Assembly: GCA_028282045.1 (NCBI GenBank)
Contig: JANQIS010000075.1
Coordinates: forward strand, 1-16,698
DNA length: 16,698 nt
Reading direction: 5' to 3'
Origin: Gammaproteobacteria bacterium
GTDB lineage: Bacteria > Pseudomonadota > Gammaproteobacteria > Francisellales > CACEW01
Part shown: positions 1 to 6,673 of the stretch, piece after piece
Layout of the letters: every line of letters begins with the position of its first letter
Numbering within the stretch: position 1 is the stretch's first letter
Position numbers and translations under genes: made by a program
The notes under the pieces: generated by a model
The model's input: only the letters and a program-made list of their open reading frames with translations
The model's database searches: none
What the model was told of the DNA's origin: nothing

Positions 1-621
1 GATCTTGCTAAAACACGCCATATCCCGACAAGGATGTGGTTGTTGACGGTAAGGTATTAGGCGTACCACCATGGAATCGACTTTAGGCTGCGGTAAAAAT
101 GCCTGTGGTGGTACTGTAAACAAAGGCACGACCTGGCAGTACCACTGTACCATTACCGACAAGCGTCCGTAGGTTTTGTTGCCTGGTTGGGCAGCCATGC
201 GCTCTACGACTTCTTTTTGTAGCATAAAGTGCATATCCTGGATGAGCGGATGGTATTTCAATAGATGGAAAATCACTGGAGTGGAGATATTATAGGGCAG
301 ATTACCGATCAGCCGTAAGCTGTGCGGCGTCGAGGCTAATGTAGTGAAATTGACGTTGAGCACATCCTGATTGATCACGGTTAATGTGCCAACAGACTGG
401 CATTGTTGTGTTAACTTGGGAATCAGGTCGCGGTCGAGTTCCACCACGGTTAACGATTGCGCAGCAGTTAACAAAGGCAAGGTAAGTGCGCCCAAACCAG
501 GACCAATCTCGACAAGATTTTCGCCTGGCTTAGGGTTAAGCGCCTGAATGATTTTAGCAATCAGTTGTTGGTCCTGCAGGAAATTTTGCCCGAACCGTTT
601 ACGGGCACGATGGCCTGTCAT
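1..621 (-). CDS. rsmA: RsmA (KsgA), 16S rRNA adenine dimethyltransferase, 3' end beyond the window
   Basis: RsmA uses S-adenosylmethionine to dimethylate two adjacent adenines in the 3'-terminal hairpin of 16S rRNA late in 30S assembly. Reading back from the ATG at 619-621, the frame stays open to base 1 and gives 207 residues. Visible motifs: KRFGQNFL at 8-15, which is the family's N-terminal signature; the SAM loop EIGPGLGALT at 38-47; the acidic VVELD at 59-63; and the catalytic NLPYNIS at 107-113. The family is usually about 260-275 residues, so roughly the last quarter (the C-terminal helical domain) is outside the window. This is an edge effect, not a broken gene. Its start overlaps the stop of the upstream membrane-protein gene by 4 bp (618-621, ATGA), so the two are probably translationally coupled. 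Confidence 0.97.
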   Translation of the reverse strand, partial: MTGHRARKRFGQNFLQDQQLIAKIIQALNPKPGENLVEIGPGLGALTLPLLTAAQSLTVVELDRDLIPKLTQQCQSVGTLTVINQDVLNVNFTTLASTPHSLRLIGNLPYNISTPVIFHLLKYHPLIQDMHFMLQKEVVERMAAQPGNKTYGRLSVMVQWYCQVVPLFTVPPQAFLPQPKVDSMVVRLIPYRQQPHPCRDMACFSKI

Positions 622-1343
622 ATTTTCTCAGGGATCAGGCGTAAGTACAACTGACCGAACAGGATAAACGATAAGGGTACCAACCATAAGTAACTGATAA
701 ACAAAGTAAATACGCTGAGGAACATCAGGATATATAGTAATAGCATCAATAAGTAGCATTGCCATAAATAATGACGCATGTACGCCATCGAAAGGTGCAT
801 GGACTTAAAAGGTCCGTGAGTGGTATCAACGGTGATAGGCAGAGCAAGTAAAAACAGGCAGATCATCACCAACATGGCAAGATCAGCCACAATAATACCG
901 ATATAGACTAATGCAGTTTGTTTGGTGAGCATAGCTGCTGCGAAAAAAACACCGATAACCAGGTCAGCGATCAAAAGATTAATAACCATAATACAAAATA
1001 GGGTTATGATGACTTTGAGCAATCTGCGCCAGGGGATGAAAGCGGTTTTAAGCGAGATGTCTTGTTGTTCGCGGGCGCGAGCAATACCCATGCTGGTGGC
1101 ACCTAATAAAAACACTGATGAGCCAATGGCTAACGCTAAAGGGATAATAATCATACCCCAGTCGTTGATGTGGGCGCGTGTCCATGTGTCCAGGTGTAAA
1201 GCATTAACGATGAGCGCTACCAGGGTGCCCCAAATCAGTGATACCAAAAACAGTAAAAAAAAGGGCCATTTGCTTCCCTCTACTAAATGCCAGGCACCGG
1301 CAAGGAGTTGTTTATTGTTAGGGATCAGTAATTTTGCCGTCAT
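618..1343 (-). CDS. Hypothetical integral membrane protein, about six helices
   Basis: I do not recognise the family of this 241-residue protein. It is strongly hydrophobic, with candidate membrane helices near residues 25-49, 61-88, 105-139 (possibly two), 143-172 and 191-238 (possibly two). Short basic or polar loops such as ARAREQQD (about 88-95) and PWRRLLK (about 104-110) lie between them. There is no signal peptide beyond the first helix and no catalytic motif that I can see. It lies between aroE (55 bp upstream) and rsmA (4-bp overlap) on the same strand, so it is probably in their operon. No convincing Shine-Dalgarno precedes the ATG at 1341-1343. The overlapping plus-strand frame at 922-1374 is a shadow. 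Real gene: likely. Function: unknown. Confidence 0.8.
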   Translation of the reverse strand: MTAKLLIPNNKQLLAGAWHLVEGSKWPFFLLFLVSLIWGTLVALIVNALHLDTWTRAHINDWGMIIIPLALAIGSSVFLLGATSMGIARAREQQDISLKTAFIPWRRLLKVIITLFCIMVINLLIADLVIGVFFAAAMLTKQTALVYIGIIVADLAMLVMICLFLLALPITVDTTHGPFKSMHLSMAYMRHYLWQCYLLMLLLYILMFLSVFTLFISYLWLVPLSFILFGQLYLRLIPEKI

Positions 1344-1398
1344 AATAAAATGTTATTGGTTGAGTATGTGGTGAGTATAAGTAATCTGGTAACATCTG

Positions 1399-2217
1399 TC
1401 ATGAATTAAATTGTTGATAGAGCAGATTAAATACCGCAAGTGGGTCAGGTTTGACCTTGCGCCACAGCTCAAACAGCGCGGCATTATGGGCAATAGTCAT
1501 ACCAAAACCATCGATAGCCCGTGATGCGCCATGTGCTTTGGCCCATTGGGTAAAGACAGTGCCGCCGGATTGGTATTCAACGTCATAACATACAGTGTTG
1601 CTGTTAAGGCATTGAGTTGGAATCGGCAGTAGCTGCCCTGTCAGGCTGGCTGATGTGGTATTGATGATGACATCAAACGCAGCGTGTAACGCATCGAAAG
1701 CACAGACAGTCGGTTCAGATAGTTGTAGGGCTTCGAGTAAGTCTTCAGCCTTGCTCAGGGTACGGTTGGTCATCACTACAGCACCAGGTTGTTGTGCCAT
1801 GAGTTCAGGTAGCATGATGCGTGTAGTGTTACCGGCACCGGCGATCAGAATGCGTTTGCCTTGTAGTGTTACTCGATGGAGTTGTGTCAGATCATTGATA
1901 ATACCAACACCATCGAAATTTTCTGCCAGGATGGTGCCGTCTTCATGCACGTGTAAGCAGCTAGCCGCTTGAGCGAGCTTGGCACGCGACGAATGAATGT
2001 CAGCGACATCAAAGGCTTCTTGTTTAAGAGGAAATTTGACATTAAAACCTTTGGCACCTTGCCTGATCAGTTCGCGTAATGTTGTGGCAACCGTGGTGGG
2101 TTTGACCTCGATGCTAGTACATTCAAGGCTTTGACCTGTCTGCTTGGCAAAGGCATGATGGATAATCGGTGAGATACTGTGGCCGGCAGGGTAGCCAATA
2201 ACGTAGTAGTGGTCCAT
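1399..2217 (-). CDS. aroE: Shikimate dehydrogenase, AroE family, with substitutions in substrate-site motifs
   Basis: AroE reduces 3-dehydroshikimate to shikimate with NADPH, in the cytoplasmic chorismate pathway. Its 272 residues match the family's usual length. The substrate domain carries GHSISP (12-17, with the paired serines) and NVKFPLK (59-65), whose final Lys65 is the catalytic lysine. Asp102 lies in ENFDG (99-103). The nucleotide domain has GAGNTTR, then NRTLSKA, the NADP-type NRTxxR/K motif. The C-terminus has GFGMTIAHNAALFELW. Several usual residues differ: NVT is NVK, the GAxNT Asn aligns with Cys87, NTD is NFD, and the Gln of GMLxxQ is His. A divergent true AroE is most likely, but a related quinate/shikimate-like enzyme is possible. 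The gene is transcribed away from parA. Confidence 0.88.
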   Translation of the reverse strand: MDHYYVIGYPAGHSISPIIHHAFAKQTGQSLECTSIEVKPTTVATTLRELIRQGAKGFNVKFPLKQEAFDVADIHSSRAKLAQAASCLHVHEDGTILAENFDGVGIINDLTQLHRVTLQGKRILIAGAGNTTRIMLPELMAQQPGAVVMTNRTLSKAEDLLEALQLSEPTVCAFDALHAAFDVIINTTSASLTGQLLPIPTQCLNSNTVCYDVEYQSGGTVFTQWAKAHGASRAIDGFGMTIAHNAALFELWRKVKPDPLAVFNLLYQQFNS

Positions 2218-2232
2218 GATGATTCAGCGGAT

Positions 2233-2326
2233 TTATCGGTTGGTTAACCATAACCTAGTTCACTCTTAATGTCAGCATATCAATGTCCTGACAAAATGGC
2301 TAAAATCATGGTTAATGATTATCGGT
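2233..2326. promoter_or_regulatory. Divergent aroE/parA control region with repeated and palindromic sites
   Basis: The 122 bp between aroE and parA hold paired elements. TTATCGGT occurs at 2233-2240 and 2319-2326. TGGTTAACCA (2241-2250) is a perfect 10-bp palindrome, and its half TGGTTAA recurs at 2309-2315 inside ATCAT-GGTTA-ATGAT (2305-2319). TGTCAG (2270-2275) and CTGACA (2288-2293) form a 6-bp inverted repeat and also read as -35-like boxes facing outward. The arrangement suits autoregulation by ParA or ParB, which is common in partition operons. The binding roles are inferred. Confidence 0.5.
2288..2316 (+). promoter_or_regulatory. Candidate sigma70 promoter of parAB
   Basis: CTGACA (2288-2293) is followed after 17 bp by GTTAAT (2311-2316), about 24 bp upstream of the parA ATG. 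The -35 matches 5 of 6 consensus bases and the -10 matches 4 of 6. The -10 lies inside the ATCAT-GGTTA-ATGAT palindrome, so a repressor bound there would block transcription. AAGGAG at 2329-2334 is a strong ribosome-binding site 5 bp before the ATG. Confidence 0.45.
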
Positions 2327-2339
2327 ATAAGGAGCTGGT

Positions 2340-3020
2340 ATGACAGCAAAAACTATTGCATTGCTCCAGCAAAAAGGCGGCTCAGGCAAAACCACTACGG
2401 CAATCAATTTAGCCGGTGGGTTGCGTGAATTAGGCTATCGTGTGCTGGTGGCTGATATGGATAAAGATAAACCTGATGCCTGGTCTTGGGCTATCAAAAG
2501 TCAGTCCATGCAAGACATGGTGCAGCAAATCGATGAGAAGCAGGCGCGCGAGCAGGTTGCCACCTTGAAAGAACAGTGTGATTTTCTGGTTATTGACACA
2601 CCGCCTAACTTCCAAACTGCAGCGCTAAAAGCTGCGCTGCTGGCGGATTTGGTCGTGATTCCTGCTGCTCCCAGTGGTATGGACCTTTCTGGATTATTAG
2701 AGGCGAAAGATCTGGCGCTCACTGCCGGATGTCCATATCGATTGTTGGCCAACCGTATTGCTAAAAACACCACCATGTCACGCAGCTTGTTGAGTGTATT
2801 GCATGATGAAGGTGCGGCTTTTAATACTGCGATTCCCCAGAGCGTGCGCTTTGTCGAGGCTGAGGCTGAAGGGTTATATATTGGCGAGTATGCACCAGAG
2901 TGTGAGCCACATTTTCAAACCCGTAAAATGGCCAAAGAAGTCGTACAGTTTTTTAATCAACCCCAATCATCAGTAACGAGTGAAACACATCATGAAGAAG
3001 ACATTGCTGTTCGGACGTAA
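2340..3020 (+). CDS. parA: ParA-family partition ATPase
   Basis: ParA-type ATPases bind DNA nonspecifically when ATP-bound and are released by their ParB partner, which moves and positions plasmids or chromosomal cargo. This protein has 226 residues, shorter than typical chromosomal ParA/Soj (about 250-260) and nearer the small plasmid type. The deviant Walker A is QKGGSGKTTT (11-20), with signature Lys12 and P-loop Lys17. The A' motif is VADMDKD (37-43) and Walker B is FLVIDTPP (82-89). No N-terminal DNA-binding extension is present. The ATG follows a strong AAGGAG. The 3' end overlaps parB, so the genes are co-transcribed and probably translationally coupled. A member of the wider ParA/MinD family that positions other cargo cannot be excluded, but the adjacent ParB favours partition. 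Confidence 0.92.
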   Translation: MTAKTIALLQQKGGSGKTTTAINLAGGLRELGYRVLVADMDKDKPDAWSWAIKSQSMQDMVQQIDEKQAREQVATLKEQCDFLVIDTPPNFQTAALKAALLADLVVIPAAPSGMDLSGLLEAKDLALTAGCPYRLLANRIAKNTTMSRSLLSVLHDEGAAFNTAIPQSVRFVEAEAEGLYIGEYAPECEPHFQTRKMAKEVVQFFNQPQSSVTSETHHEEDIAVRT

Positions 3021-3906
3021 ACGTACTAAGGATCTGGCCCAGGACCATCAGGCTGTCGATGCGTCTGAAGATAAAAAAGATGAACTCCTTGCTTTGAAAT
3101 TAAAGGCCATGCGTGCTGTAGCGCAATCTTGCGGGCGTTTGATGGAACTGCCGGTTGAACTGCTGCAGCCGGACCCAAACCAGCCGCGTAAATCGTTCCA
3201 TAACATTGAGAGTTTGGCCTTAAGTATCCAAGCTAAAGGTATTATTCAGCCGATTGTGATTACACCACGCAACGAAGCCGGCTTTTATACTATTATCGCG
3301 GGTGAGCGCCGCTTCCATGCCGCTAAACAAGCCGGGCTGGCCGTGTTGCCATGTATCGTGCGCCAGGAGGAAAATGACGCCAACGTTATGATCTTGCAGC
3401 TATTAGAGAATGATCAGCGTGAAGATGTCTCACCGTTGGAAGAAGCCAATGCTCTGGCTAAATTGGTCAATGAGCTTGGGGTGAATAAGGGGCGGTTGGC
3501 TGAGGAACTGGGCCGTGATTCAGCCTGGATTTCCATTCGTCTTGGGTTGCTGCAGGCCAGCGATGAAATTAAATCATTGGTCACTGATGGCGTGATTGAG
3601 GATGTGCGTACCCTGCATGAACTGCGCAAATTGGAACAGGAAAACCCTACGGTTGCTGCTGAGATGATAAATCAGTTTCGTTACAACCAGGTCAGTGGTT
3701 CTTACCGCCAGGTGATTTCACAAACCCGTCAGCGTATTAAAACCGCAAACAAAGCACCGCTGCGTAAAAAGCGCATTCAACGTATTGAGTTGGCGCATCA
3801 GCAGCTATTACTGCATTGTGGCGGTAAACACCCGATGGTATTTGAATTGCCGCAGGCTGTGCTCAATGCGTTTTTAGAAAGCCAAATGCAGACAGTTGAA
3901 GCATAG
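2992..3906 (+). CDS. parB: ParB/KorB-like partition protein
   Basis: ParB proteins bind a centromere-like site, spread as CTP-dependent clamps and activate ParA. From the ATG at 2992 this is 304 residues; a GTG four codons earlier (2980) is also possible, and neither has a strong ribosome-binding site. The N-terminus is basic and charged. The N-terminal ParB domain has PNQPRKSF (62-69), the nucleotide-loop motif GERRFHA (104-110) and the box ENDQREDVSPLEEA (139-152). A helix-turn-helix covers about 164-188 (GRLAEELGRDSAWISIRLGL), followed by a KorB-like segment and a basic linker (KAPLRKKRIQR). It starts inside parA, overlapping by 29 bp from the ATG. The KorB/plasmid look, the small ParA and the neighbouring toxin-antitoxin pair suggest descent from a plasmid or integrative element. 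I saw no canonical chromosomal parS in the window. Confidence 0.9.
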   Translation: MKKTLLFGRKRTKDLAQDHQAVDASEDKKDELLALKLKAMRAVAQSCGRLMELPVELLQPDPNQPRKSFHNIESLALSIQAKGIIQPIVITPRNEAGFYTIIAGERRFHAAKQAGLAVLPCIVRQEENDANVMILQLLENDQREDVSPLEEANALAKLVNELGVNKGRLAEELGRDSAWISIRLGLLQASDEIKSLVTDGVIEDVRTLHELRKLEQENPTVAAEMINQFRYNQVSGSYRQVISQTRQRIKTANKAPLRKKRIQRIELAHQQLLLHCGGKHPMVFELPQAVLNAFLESQMQTVEA

Positions 3907-3908
3907 CC

Positions 3909-3951
3909 ATAGCCATTTTATCTGCAAACAATATTGTCCGCAGTTGGCTAT
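3909..3951. terminator. Nested palindrome between convergent parB and mazF, possible bidirectional terminator
   Basis: ATAGCCA (3909-3915) pairs with TGGCTAT (3945-3951). Inside lie CTGC (3922-3925) with GCAG (3940-3943), and at the centre the perfect palindrome ACAATATTGT (3928-3937). This would fold as a long interrupted hairpin on either strand. It lacks a clean T-tract, so terminator function is likely but unproven; a protein-binding site is the alternative. It runs into the toxin stop codon. Confidence 0.45.
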
Positions 3952-4271
3952 TTAAGGGCGAGTTGTAGTTTCACTGCCTGCTCTAAGGCAAACATCTCTT
4001 GAGCGGATAGCTGGCTAATTTTACTTTTTAGTCTGGTTTTGCTCACTGTGGTGAGTTGATCTGCCATTACCTTAGCGGCTTGATCTTTCAACATGGTGAA
4101 TGCCTCGCATGGATAGCATTTATCAGTATTACTGGTGATCGGTGCTACCTGAATACGATTCATGACTTTATTGGCTATATTATTGCTGAGAATAACCGCC
4201 GGACGTATTTTATTGATTTCACCACCAATAGATGGATTGAAGTCTACCCACCAAATTTCACCGCGTTTCAT
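3948..4271 (-). CDS. mazF: MazF/PemK-family toxin, endoribonuclease
   Basis: MazF-type toxins cut mRNA at short specific sequences and arrest growth when their antitoxin is lost. The ATG at 4269-4271 gives 107 residues, a normal family length. Motifs: RGEIWWVDFNPSIGGE at 3-18, the family N-terminus; IRPAVILSNN at about 21-30, with the conserved Arg; and QVAPITSN at about 41-48, with the conserved Thr/Ser. A TTG one codon earlier is possible, but the ATG overlaps the antitoxin stop by one base (TGATG), the usual coupling in such operons. The gene looks intact. It converges on parB and fits a plasmid-stabilisation role, though many chromosomal copies have no clear phenotype. Confidence 0.92.
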   Translation of the reverse strand: MKRGEIWWVDFNPSIGGEINKIRPAVILSNNIANKVMNRIQVAPITSNTDKCYPCEAFTMLKDQAAKVMADQLTTVSKTRLKSKISQLSAQEMFALEQAVKLQLALK

Positions 4272-4522
4272 CAACGATTATCCTTGGTTGTCGATTGCGG
4301 TGGAGTATGCGTATCGCCAATTAAATTCTCTGACCATGTATCAGCGTCGATTTCCCTTTGTTTATCTTGGCTCATTTGTAGGTAGGCAGCTTCAAGGTCT
4401 TTTTTAATGACATAAGGTCTCACCAGTTGTTGAATAAACTGGCTGATATGGCCTCTACCAATGGTCTCATGTAAACCTTGATAAACTTCATTATCTAGTG
4501 AAATAGTGAGTTTGTGTGCCAT
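4271..4522 (-). CDS. Antitoxin of the MazF pair, ribbon-helix-helix type
   Basis: This 83-residue protein starts AHKLTISLDNEVYQGL, a beta-strand plus helix typical of MetJ/Arc/CopG-type ribbon-helix-helix DNA-binding domains. It continues with GRGHISQFIQQLVRPYV (about 22-38), the second helix. The C-terminal half (about 40-83) is charged and polar, ending in a Thr/Asn-rich tail, as expected for the flexible segment that wraps the toxin. In known pairs the antitoxin neutralises MazF and, with it, represses the operon. Here the antitoxin gene comes first and its stop overlaps the toxin ATG by one base. Direct repeats at 4552-4578 over its promoter are the likely operator. It is named by context; the exact antitoxin subfamily is uncertain. 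Confidence 0.85.
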   Translation of the reverse strand: MAHKLTISLDNEVYQGLHETIGRGHISQFIQQLVRPYVIKKDLEAAYLQMSQDKQREIDADTWSENLIGDTHTPPQSTTKDNR

Positions 4523-4551
4523 GATTAACTATCCGGGGGAGTACAAGTTAT

Positions 4552-4585
4552 TACGTATTATACGTAGCATGCGTATTAAGTACAA
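4552..4585 (-). promoter_or_regulatory. Toxin-antitoxin promoter covered by three 9-bp direct repeats
   Basis: On the minus strand, TTGTAC (4580-4585) is followed after 17 bp by a perfect TATAAT (4557-4562). Read on the plus strand, the same stretch consists of three abutting 9-mers: TACGTATTA (4552-4560), TACGTAGCA (4561-4569) and TGCGTATTA (4570-4578). They cover the -10 and the spacer. Each contains TACGTA or TGCGTA, so each half is nearly symmetric. This is a natural operator array for a ribbon-helix-helix antitoxin dimer series, and it implies autorepression. Confidence 0.65.
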
Positions 4586-4671
4586 CCTGGGCCTGCTCAT
4601 GCCAATCAAGCTGTGTTTATAGATTGAAACCTGTTACAGTACAACCATGGTTGAAGGGATTGAATATAATA

Positions 4672-5223
4672 ATGCTCAGTAGTGGCCAACAGGCTTTGTT
4701 GTTTCTGATTAATACCTTGTTTGGAATTTATATCATCTGTTTGATGCTGCGTTTTCTACTGCAGTGGGTCAAGGCAGATTTTTATAATCCGCTTTGTCAG
4801 GTATTGATGCGTATCACCAATCCCGGGTTGCTGACTTTACGGCGATTTATTCCTGGGTTGTTCGGTTTGGATTTGGCTGCGGTGGTATTGATGCTGGCAG
4901 CGCAAGTGGTCTGTTTAGCACTGATTGCATGGGTGGTTAGTTTTCCAATTAATGGCTTTATTGTGGTTGTGGCGATATTTAAGCTGGTGCTGACGCTACT
5001 CAATGTCTACTTTTTTGCTATTTTGATTATGGCAGTGATGAGTTGGATAGTGCATGATTTGCAACGCCAACCGCTTTATCATTTGCTGTGGCAGTTAAAT
5101 GAACCTATCCTGCGCCCTATCCGGCGTTTTTTGCCAACCGTTGCCGGTATGGACTTTTCTCCCTTAGTGGCGGTGGTGTTGATCCAAGTCATTGCGATCT
5201 TGCTACGAGGTGTTGTTATGTGA
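4672..5223 (+). CDS. yggT: YggT-family membrane protein
   Basis: YggT proteins are small inner-membrane proteins of poorly defined role, linked in different bacteria to osmotic tolerance or cell division. They usually lie beside proC and yggS. From the ATG at 4672 this is 183 residues with two tandem YggT repeats. The first has LLRFLLQWVKADFYNPL (about 26-42), then ITNPGLLTLRRFIPG and GLDLAA. The second has a matching hydrophobic segment, then LNEPILRPIRRFLP and GMDFSPLVAV near the C-terminus. About four membrane segments are visible. A TTG at 4624 would add 16 residues, but the family usually begins with a short polar stretch before the first helix, favouring ATG 4672. AAGGGA lies about 13 bp upstream, rather far. 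It is separated from proC here by an unrelated gene and lies on the opposite strand. Confidence 0.9.
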   Translation: MLSSGQQALLFLINTLFGIYIICLMLRFLLQWVKADFYNPLCQVLMRITNPGLLTLRRFIPGLFGLDLAAVVLMLAAQVVCLALIAWVVSFPINGFIVVVAIFKLVLTLLNVYFFAILIMAVMSWIVHDLQRQPLYHLLWQLNEPILRPIRRFLPTVAGMDFSPLVAVVLIQVIAILLRGVVM

Positions 5224-5231
5224 TTGTTCTC

Positions 5232-5269
5232 TGCCACTTATGGCACAGATCAGTCACCCAGTGATTTTT
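5232..5269 (+). terminator. Two small hairpins and a T-run after yggT
   Basis: TGCCA-CTTA-TGGCA (5232-5245) is followed by TCAC-CCA-GTGA (5254-5264) and five T's (5265-5269). The second hairpin with its T-run is a weak rho-independent terminator for yggT. From here to the next gene (5270-5412) the sequence is AT-rich, with no gene. It contains the direct repeat GTCATATAA at 5338-5346 and 5384-5392. Confidence 0.4.
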
Positions 5270-5412
5270 ACTTGATACGTTATAGCCGACTTTTTCATGC
5301 GATAGATTTTTCCGTTTTTGTAATATTATAAAAATCAGTCATATAAAGAAAAATTGTAATATGATAAGATTTTGTGTATGGTTGTCATATAAGAATTCGT
5401 TTTGAGCAAACC

Positions 5413-6642
5413 ATGCAGTGGGAATTACTCGGATTTAAAGATGACCCTTTTAAAACGCACCCGATTACAGCTTACTCATTAGATCTATACACAGGCAATA
5501 AATCTAAAGTTGATACAGCTAAGTTTGCACTTAACACAGATAATCTTGTCATGGTGGTTGAAGGTAAAAGAGGGGTAGGTACTACTTCTTTTGGTAATTT
5601 TGTGAGATTTACTGTATTTAATGAAAAGAAATATTTTACCCCTAATGGGGAAATTAAAGTAGAACCTTACTGGAATGCTGATACGCTGATGGCAGCAGTG
5701 CTAGGTAGTATTGTTACTTCTTTAGATCTTAAACATGCTGGCAAAGTCAAGAATGATCAAAACTTTAAGGAAGCTAAGGCGGTTGTTGGGCGCATTACAG
5801 AGACATACTCAAGCTTTGGGCTGAGCGGCTTTGGTGTGGGTGCAAGTTATGGTGTTTCCGGGGCCGCCTCACAACCTATGATCATGCCAACGCCTATATT
5901 GGCGCACCACCTGGAAGGGCTTGCTAAAACGGTTAAAAAATTAGGGTATAAGCACGGCTTACTGTTACAGCTTAATAATCTCGATGTGGGCACAGTCCAA
6001 GATGAAGAGCACCTGACGATGCTCTTTAATGTCATGAGAGATTATTTTCAGATGCCAAATACTAGCTGGATATTGGTAGGGGACACGCAGCTAAGACAAT
6101 TCATTGCACAGAAGGTTGATCGTCTTGATGATATCGTCACTTGTGAAATTGATATTACACCGTTATCTGACAAAGAGTATATGCAACTTATCGATAAGCG
6201 TATTGGGTATTTTAGAGTAAATGATAAAGTGAAGCTGCCAGTTGATAAAGATGTCTGGAAGTATTTGTTTGCAATAACAAAAGGGCGGCTACGTTATATT
6301 TTTGGTCTAATGAGCCGCTTATATGGTACTTTTAAACTTGGCGAGCTGACTGAACACATTAGCCTTGAAATGGCCAAGCCAGCAATTAAGGAGTTTGGTG
6401 AACAAAGACTTAAGAGACATAATCTATCAGCCACGGACCTAACTGTTCTTAAAAAGCTGGTGAGCTTAGGGCGGCCTATACAAGTAAAAGAACTATCTGA
6501 AGAAGTTGGCAAGGCTCAAACTCAAGTATCGCGGATTTTAAATAACCTATACGAAAGTAGGTTAGTTGAGTATCGCCAGGAGTGGAGAAGTCGTTACTAC
6601 AACGCCAACATAGATGCTCAATTAGCATATTCAGAGTCTTGA
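5413..6642 (+). CDS. AAA/STAND-like ATPase with C-terminal winged helix and altered P-loop
   Basis: This 409-residue protein (from ATG 5413) has an ExeA- or Orc-like opening, WELLGFKDDPF (3-13). A P-loop-like motif GKRGVGTTS (51-59) follows, in which the usual Lys of GK[ST] is Thr57. A Gly/Ser-rich stretch covers about 133-153. A Walker-B-like strand is LLLQLNNLD (183-191) and a sensor-like strand is SWILVGD (218-224). A winged-helix domain occupies about 345-395 (IQVKELSEEVGKAQTQVSRI, then a basic wing). This order resembles Orc/Cdc6- and STAND-type DNA-binding ATPases; the function is unknown. A GTG at 5374 would add 13 residues, but the ATG fits the family-like start better. It looks AT-richer than its neighbours and stands alone between yggT and proC, suggesting acquisition. 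Defence, transcription control or replication-related roles are all open. Confidence 0.75.
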   Translation: MQWELLGFKDDPFKTHPITAYSLDLYTGNKSKVDTAKFALNTDNLVMVVEGKRGVGTTSFGNFVRFTVFNEKKYFTPNGEIKVEPYWNADTLMAAVLGSIVTSLDLKHAGKVKNDQNFKEAKAVVGRITETYSSFGLSGFGVGASYGVSGAASQPMIMPTPILAHHLEGLAKTVKKLGYKHGLLLQLNNLDVGTVQDEEHLTMLFNVMRDYFQMPNTSWILVGDTQLRQFIAQKVDRLDDIVTCEIDITPLSDKEYMQLIDKRIGYFRVNDKVKLPVDKDVWKYLFAITKGRLRYIFGLMSRLYGTFKLGELTEHISLEMAKPAIKEFGEQRLKRHNLSATDLTVLKKLVSLGRPIQVKELSEEVGKAQTQVSRILNNLYESRLVEYRQEWRSRYYNANIDAQLAYSES

Positions 6643-6646
6643 CATC

Positions 6647-6673
6647 CCCCTATTATCTAAATGAAGGGGTTTT
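6647..6673 (+). terminator. Hairpin with T-run after the ATPase gene
   Basis: CCCCT (6647-6651) pairs with AGGGG (6665-6669) around a 13-base loop, followed by TTTT (6670-6673). It starts 5 bp after the stop codon and is a plausible terminator. The context (GACATCCCCC, then AAGGGGTTTTAC) also resembles sequences often found downstream of IS200/IS605-type transposon genes; this is from memory only. Confidence 0.5.

Noticed and set aside
922..1374. A 150-codon plus-strand frame opposite the membrane-protein gene.
   Set aside because: It is antisense to a gene with clear membrane helices, and its composition is basic and patternless.
2980..3906. Canonical chromosomal parS near parAB.
   Set aside because: I found no TGTTTCACGTGAAACA-like palindrome in the window.
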